Shown here: positions 60,554 through 64,000 of the stretch, in pieces
How positions within the stretch are numbered: the first letter of the stretch is position 1
Layout: each line of letters starts with the position of its first letter
NCBI GenBank assembly: GCA_910589035.1
Contig: CAJUSI010000026.1
Location: 62,001 to 126,000 of the forward strand
Source of the DNA: an uncultured Acetatifactor sp.
GTDB lineage: Bacteria; Bacillota; Clostridia; Lachnospirales; Lachnospiraceae
Reading direction: 5' to 3'
Length of the DNA: 64,000 nt
Notes under the pieces: model-generated
What the model saw: only the letters and a program-made list of their open reading frames with translations
Databases searched by the model: none
Told to the model about the DNA's origin: nothing
Made by a program: the position numbers and the translations under genes

Positions 60554-60907
60554 AATAATACTCCTCCGCGCATTTTTGCGCATATCTATTCTATATTTCG
60601 GAAGTCTCCTTCCGCACTTATACGGCCCTGCCGATTAAGTAAGTGCAGGATTTTCGCCTGGTTGCCAGTTCAGCCTACACAGCAAGTGCCCCGGCACCAT
60701 AGCAGGATTGTGGACTGCCTGCCAGTTCGGCCTGCATAACAGGCGCCTCAGCCTCCACAGTCAATATACGCTGCGCCATATACAAAAAAGCAAGGTAATC
60801 CCTGCAGGGCAGACCGCAACGGACAGCACGGCCGTCTCCTTCCCGAGACAGACAAGCTCCCGACTGCCCATTGATAACAGCCCGCCTGTCGCTGCGGACG
60901 CCCCGGC
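60554..60907. other. Intergenic region with imperfect duplications
   Basis: No gene. GCCAGTTCAGCCTACACAGC and GCCAGTTCGGCCTGCATAAC lie about 58 bp apart, showing an imperfect duplication. A small GCGCA/TGCGC stem precedes the fucosidase ribosome-binding site. Confidence 0.55.
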
Positions 60908-63670
60908 CTACGCCAGCACCCGCAGCAGCGCGTCCGCCATTCCCACATTGTAGCCGGCGTCGCTGTAGATGCATTCCTCCGGGCCTTCCAGCACCAGGGC
61001 CAGGGGCAGCTTTCCGGCCTCCTGTCCCGCGCTTCTGGCCAGCTTCTCATAATTATCCCCGAAATCATCCAGCAGGGGAATCATCTCCGGCAGCGCCGTC
61101 ATGGTACGGCAGAGCGTGGCATTTTCCAGATCCTCCGGGGCTTTCAGCACCGCATACAGAGGGGCTTTCAGTTCGGCAAACTCCTCTCTCCTGTCATAGA
61201 GCTCGTTTAAAATATGCTCCGTGGGCTCCCTTGTGACCTCCAGCCACAGGAAAAGAGCCCTGCCCGCACCGGCCAGCGTGCCCAGCTTCCCGGCTTCCTC
61301 GTCCATGGTACGCAGGGTGAAATCCTCATATTTCGTCCGGTTCAGCATATCCTCCACTGGAATATCCCGCATGGAGAGCGTTACCTCTCGGGTTTCCCCC
61401 TCTTTCAGGGCAAACACCGCTACTCTGGCCAGCTGATCTCCGTTTTTCCGGCGGTTAGTGGTCAGAACCCGGTAAACTCCCGGCCGCAGATTTATCTCCA
61501 GCTTTCCGTCCTGCATTTCTTTTATCTTTTTCCACAGCCAGAGACGTTCAAAGCCTTCTCCCTCAAAGCGCTCCAGGGAATAATGCTCCCAGTCGGCAAG
61601 CTTCACGCCGCCCTCTTCCCGCAAAATCACCGCGGCGCTTTCCGCTTCTCCGTCCGCCGCCGTAAATCTCCCGTCCCGATAGTATTCCAGCCTTCCGTCA
61701 AGGACGCCAAGCCTTGCCGGAATTCCCAGGCTGCGGTACAGATTGACACAGAATACCTCCCGGGAGTGCCTGCTGCCCACGCCCCCTCTGATACAGCCCA
61801 GGGGAGAGGTAATCAGGTTCTCATACTCCTGCTCCGGCAGGGAGATTATCCATTCCTCTGCCATTTCCGGGAGTTTCTCCGGTTGCTCAAGAAGCAGGGC
61901 TTTCGTATCCTCGTCCGGTATCCGGCTTAAAATCATCCGGCAGGGATGCAGCATTTCATTGGACACTCTGGGGCAGAGCAGGAAACGGAAAAAGATCTCA
62001 TCCGGCATGGTTCCCGCCCTGGGCAGCGCATTGACGCAGCAGTCTATCAGAGTTTCCGCCCTGGTATCCCAGTAATCCTTTTCTCTCAAGGACCTCAGGA
62101 CTTCCAGCTTCCAGCGGTCCGTCCTGCCCGTCTCCCAGCCTTCGGGGATCCAGCCTGCGGCATCCCACTCCAGGAAGCGGACAATCTCGGACATATTGCC
62201 GTGGGCCCGGCGCAGAATCTCCTCCGCCTCTTCCCTGTCCTTCCCGTCAAAGCGGTCCAGGACTCTCCCTGCTTCCCTCCGGTCGTAAAAGGCTTCCGCC
62301 TTTTTCCGACGGTATTCCGCCGCCTGCGCCAGGCGTTCTCCGCCCAGACGCTGCTGCTCCGCCGTCAGCGCCGTATCATAAAGGTCTCCGGGCTCAGGTG
62401 CATGAAAGTCCAGATCCTTCCATCCCTCCGTGCAGTCCGGACCTTCCTTCAGCACCATTTCCCATTCCGCCTTTTCTCCGGCCTTCAGGCCTCCCAGGGA
62501 AACCATACTCTCGCCGTAGAGCTTTTTCGTCCCCAGGGCGGCGCTGGCGCTGATGTACAGATCGCCGAAGCCGGTCATAAGCCTTGCTTCCCCGCAGTTT
62601 CCCGGTTCCCGGCCTGTATACACTACGGCCACGGAGCCGGGCGCCCCATGGTTGAGCACCTGAAAATCCAGCCTGGCACAGGGCAGGGGCTGTCCCGCCT
62701 CATCCTTCACCCTCACGGTAAGCTCCGTGGTTCGCGCATAGCGGTCCAGATGATTCAAAACCTTTGCCATTCCCTTCGGTCCCACCTGGGCCTCCTCCGG
62801 TTCATCTTTGCCGAACCACCTGGAATGAAGCAGCACCGCCCGGGAGGCGGGTCCTGTAAACCATCCCCTGTTCATCCGTTCCTCCGGCTCGCAGGCTCCC
62901 AGGAAATGCCATTCCCCGTCGCACCATACCTCCACCCAGGCATGGTTGTCGTCGCAGTGGGTCCAGAGGGGCGCATAGATCTGGCGGGCCGGAATACCCA
63001 GGCTGCGCAGGACGGTCACACCAAAGGTGGATTCCTCCCCGCAGCGGCCCATGGTCACACCGTACATGGTACGCGGATTCTGGGTCCTTCCGTCGGAAGC
63101 GCGGTAAGTAGCCTCCCTGGCGCACCAGTAGTTGGCCTCGATGACCGCGTCATACATGGAGCCCGTTCCCACCCGGCTGCCGATGGCATCCATCACTTTA
63201 TCGTAGAAAAATCCTCTTGTCTCCGTAATATCCTCATTGTTCACCCTGTAATGAAGCACATAATTGGCAAAAAGCTTCTCCGGAACCCGGCCCGCGAAGG
63301 GCCCCTGATTCCACAGGAATACGCCGTGCTTCGCGTAGGTGAGGAAAAGGCTTGCCGGATAATCCAGCAGATCGCTCAGGGGCATGGCGCTGTACAGGAA
63401 GGTGAGCGCCTGAGCCTCTTCCTCCGTGCAGCGGGATAAAGCCGCAGCAATCTCCTCCTTTTTCTCCGAAAGAAGCCGGCTGGACAGGGCCTCCGGTCCT
63501 GCCGCCGCCTGCTTTGCCGTCCGCTCCGGCTGCCGTCCGGCCTCCGGCTCGCAGGGAAGCTCCTTCTTCGCTGCCGGATTCTCCTTCAGCTGTCGGATTC
63601 TCTCATCCAGCAGCGCCATCTGTCTGTCAAAGGCAGCTTTTATTTCCGTAAAATATTCTGCAGAAAACAT
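60908..63670 (-). CDS. Cytoplasmic transglutaminase-fold protein with tandem TGc-like domains (paralogue 2)
   Basis: A 920-residue protein, collinear with the 980-residue protein at 26539-29481 over its whole length. Catalytic positions are kept: Cys210 in GRCGEESTF and His243 in DDNHAWVEVW. The second, degenerate TGc-like module (SREVFCVNLYRSLGIPARLG) again lacks the Cys. The C-terminal NVGMADALLRVLA ending is shared. It lacks the Cys/Asp/Ala-rich insert that paralogue 1 has just before that ending. No signal peptide. It is preceded by the 120-bp element and followed by a fucosidase gene, again coupling this family to glycan breakdown. Confidence 0.78.
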   Translation of the reverse strand: MFSAEYFTEIKAAFDRQMALLDERIRQLKENPAAKKELPCEPEAGRQPERTAKQAAAGPEALSSRLLSEKKEEIAAALSRCTEEEAQALTFLYSAMPLSDLLDYPASLFLTYAKHGVFLWNQGPFAGRVPEKLFANYVLHYRVNNEDITETRGFFYDKVMDAIGSRVGTGSMYDAVIEANYWCAREATYRASDGRTQNPRTMYGVTMGRCGEESTFGVTVLRSLGIPARQIYAPLWTHCDDNHAWVEVWCDGEWHFLGACEPEERMNRGWFTGPASRAVLLHSRWFGKDEPEEAQVGPKGMAKVLNHLDRYARTTELTVRVKDEAGQPLPCARLDFQVLNHGAPGSVAVVYTGREPGNCGEARLMTGFGDLYISASAALGTKKLYGESMVSLGGLKAGEKAEWEMVLKEGPDCTEGWKDLDFHAPEPGDLYDTALTAEQQRLGGERLAQAAEYRRKKAEAFYDRREAGRVLDRFDGKDREEAEEILRRAHGNMSEIVRFLEWDAAGWIPEGWETGRTDRWKLEVLRSLREKDYWDTRAETLIDCCVNALPRAGTMPDEIFFRFLLCPRVSNEMLHPCRMILSRIPDEDTKALLLEQPEKLPEMAEEWIISLPEQEYENLITSPLGCIRGGVGSRHSREVFCVNLYRSLGIPARLGVLDGRLEYYRDGRFTAADGEAESAAVILREEGGVKLADWEHYSLERFEGEGFERLWLWKKIKEMQDGKLEINLRPGVYRVLTTNRRKNGDQLARVAVFALKEGETREVTLSMRDIPVEDMLNRTKYEDFTLRTMDEEAGKLGTLAGAGRALFLWLEVTREPTEHILNELYDRREEFAELKAPLYAVLKAPEDLENATLCRTMTALPEMIPLLDDFGDNYEKLARSAGQEAGKLPLALVLEGPEECIYSDAGYNVGMADALLRVLA

Positions 63671-63701
63671 TTCTTCCTTTCCCCCGTTTTCCTCTTATAT
63701 A

Positions 63702-63819
63702 CTCTCGGAATCTCTCTTCCGCTTTCTGTAGAGCTTTTTTGGAACCTTTTTACCGGTTCCCCCTTTTTCCGCTCCCCGTTTAATCAGAACCCTGGTTTTG
63801 CCTGCCTGGATTCCGAGAG
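63702..63819 (-). promoter_or_regulatory. 120-bp inverted-repeat-bounded element, copy 3
   Basis: CTCTCGGAATC (63702-63712) and GATTCCGAGAG (63809-63819) pair perfectly. The interior is more diverged than copies 1 and 2 but keeps their length, and it has its own stem GGAACC/GGTTCC. It ends 31 nt before the transglutaminase-fold start codon. Confidence 0.78.
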
Positions 63820-63838
63820 GCGATTCTCTATATGCACA

Positions 63839-63875
63839 GGACCGCCGGAATTTTCTAACCTGTTTCAGGCGGTCC
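63839..63875. other. Inverted repeat near the right edge
   Basis: GGACCGCC (63839-63846) and GGCGGTCC (63868-63875). There is no T-run on the minus strand. It may mark the 3' end of the gene entering from the right edge. Confidence 0.45.
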
Positions 63876-63972
63876 CATATGGCTGGCGGTCTTTCGCTGC
63901 AGGTTACTGCAAATTTTATCGGCGTGCAGTATCTATTCCAGCCTGTTCCTGATGAATTTTTATTTCAATTCC

Positions 63973-64000
63973 TCATTTCATCTCCTCATAGAGGGTGTCC
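63973..64000 (-). CDS. Possible C-terminal end of a gene entering from the right
   Basis: On the minus strand the last codons read DTLYEEMK and then TGA (63973-63975). This is the only sensible way to read the edge, but nine codons are not enough to identify a product, and the call could be chance. Confidence 0.3.

Overview
The window looks like a chromosomal stretch of a Gram-positive gut anaerobe of the Clostridia, most likely Lachnospiraceae. The basis is protein style rather than any marker gene: Lachnospiraceae-type sugar ABC operons without their own ATPase, GHKL and OmpR-type kinases, a DUF4430/ECF corrinoid-uptake pair, AAA-ATPase-like/PD-(D/E)XK proteins, strong AGGAGG ribosome-binding sites and moderately GC-rich coding sequence. 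I saw no rRNA, tRNA, CRISPR array, phage genes or intact insertion sequence.

Positions 1-24 kb are mostly housekeeping and signalling. They hold a DUF2971 gene (cut by the window edge) with a NUDIX hydrolase, a soluble hybrid histidine kinase, a remnant of an SGNH-like protein, an amino-acid ABC transporter (ATPase, permease, lipoprotein), a divergent PRPP synthetase, a cytidylate-kinase-like protein and a short-chain dehydrogenase. Next come an AgrC-like GHKL kinase translationally coupled to a decapeptide-repeat protein, a DHH/DHHA1 phosphoesterase, an rsmG / diguanylate cyclase / LuxR-type cluster, mutS2 and an OmpR-EnvZ-type two-component pair. A cobalamin-riboswitch operon follows, encoding a DUF4430 protein and an ECF transporter S component.

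Positions 24-45 kb form a glycan-use region transcribed from the minus strand: nagA, nagB, a 980-residue cytoplasmic transglutaminase-fold protein, a GH130 mannoside phosphorylase, and an eight-gene transport operon. That operon has two solute-binding proteins, two MalF/MalG permease pairs, a YIP1-type membrane protein and a DUF5696-type lipoprotein. It starts from a clear promoter with a perfect inverted-repeat operator and ends at an intrinsic terminator just before the GH130 gene.

Positions 45-64 kb form a second glycoside-degradation region: three GH29 alpha-L-fucosidases, a GH3 enzyme, a CBM9-like protein, a Gfo/Idh/MocA dehydrogenase with a sugar isomerase/epimerase, and a paralogue of the transglutaminase-fold protein. 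Scattered among them are an Uma2 nuclease, a broken and an intact AAA-ATPase-like/PD-(D/E)XK gene, and an Rpn-nuclease remnant. All the enzymes lack signal peptides, which suggests that fucosylated oligosaccharides or glycopeptides are imported and then broken down inside the cell.

The most striking unexplained signal is a family of 118-122 bp elements bounded by CTCTCGGAATC / GATTCCGAGAG inverted repeats. Each of the three copies ends 28-31 nt before the start codon of a glycan gene (47975, 55688, 63670), all in the same orientation. This looks like a shared cis-regulatory leader or operator, with a mobile repeat as the alternative.
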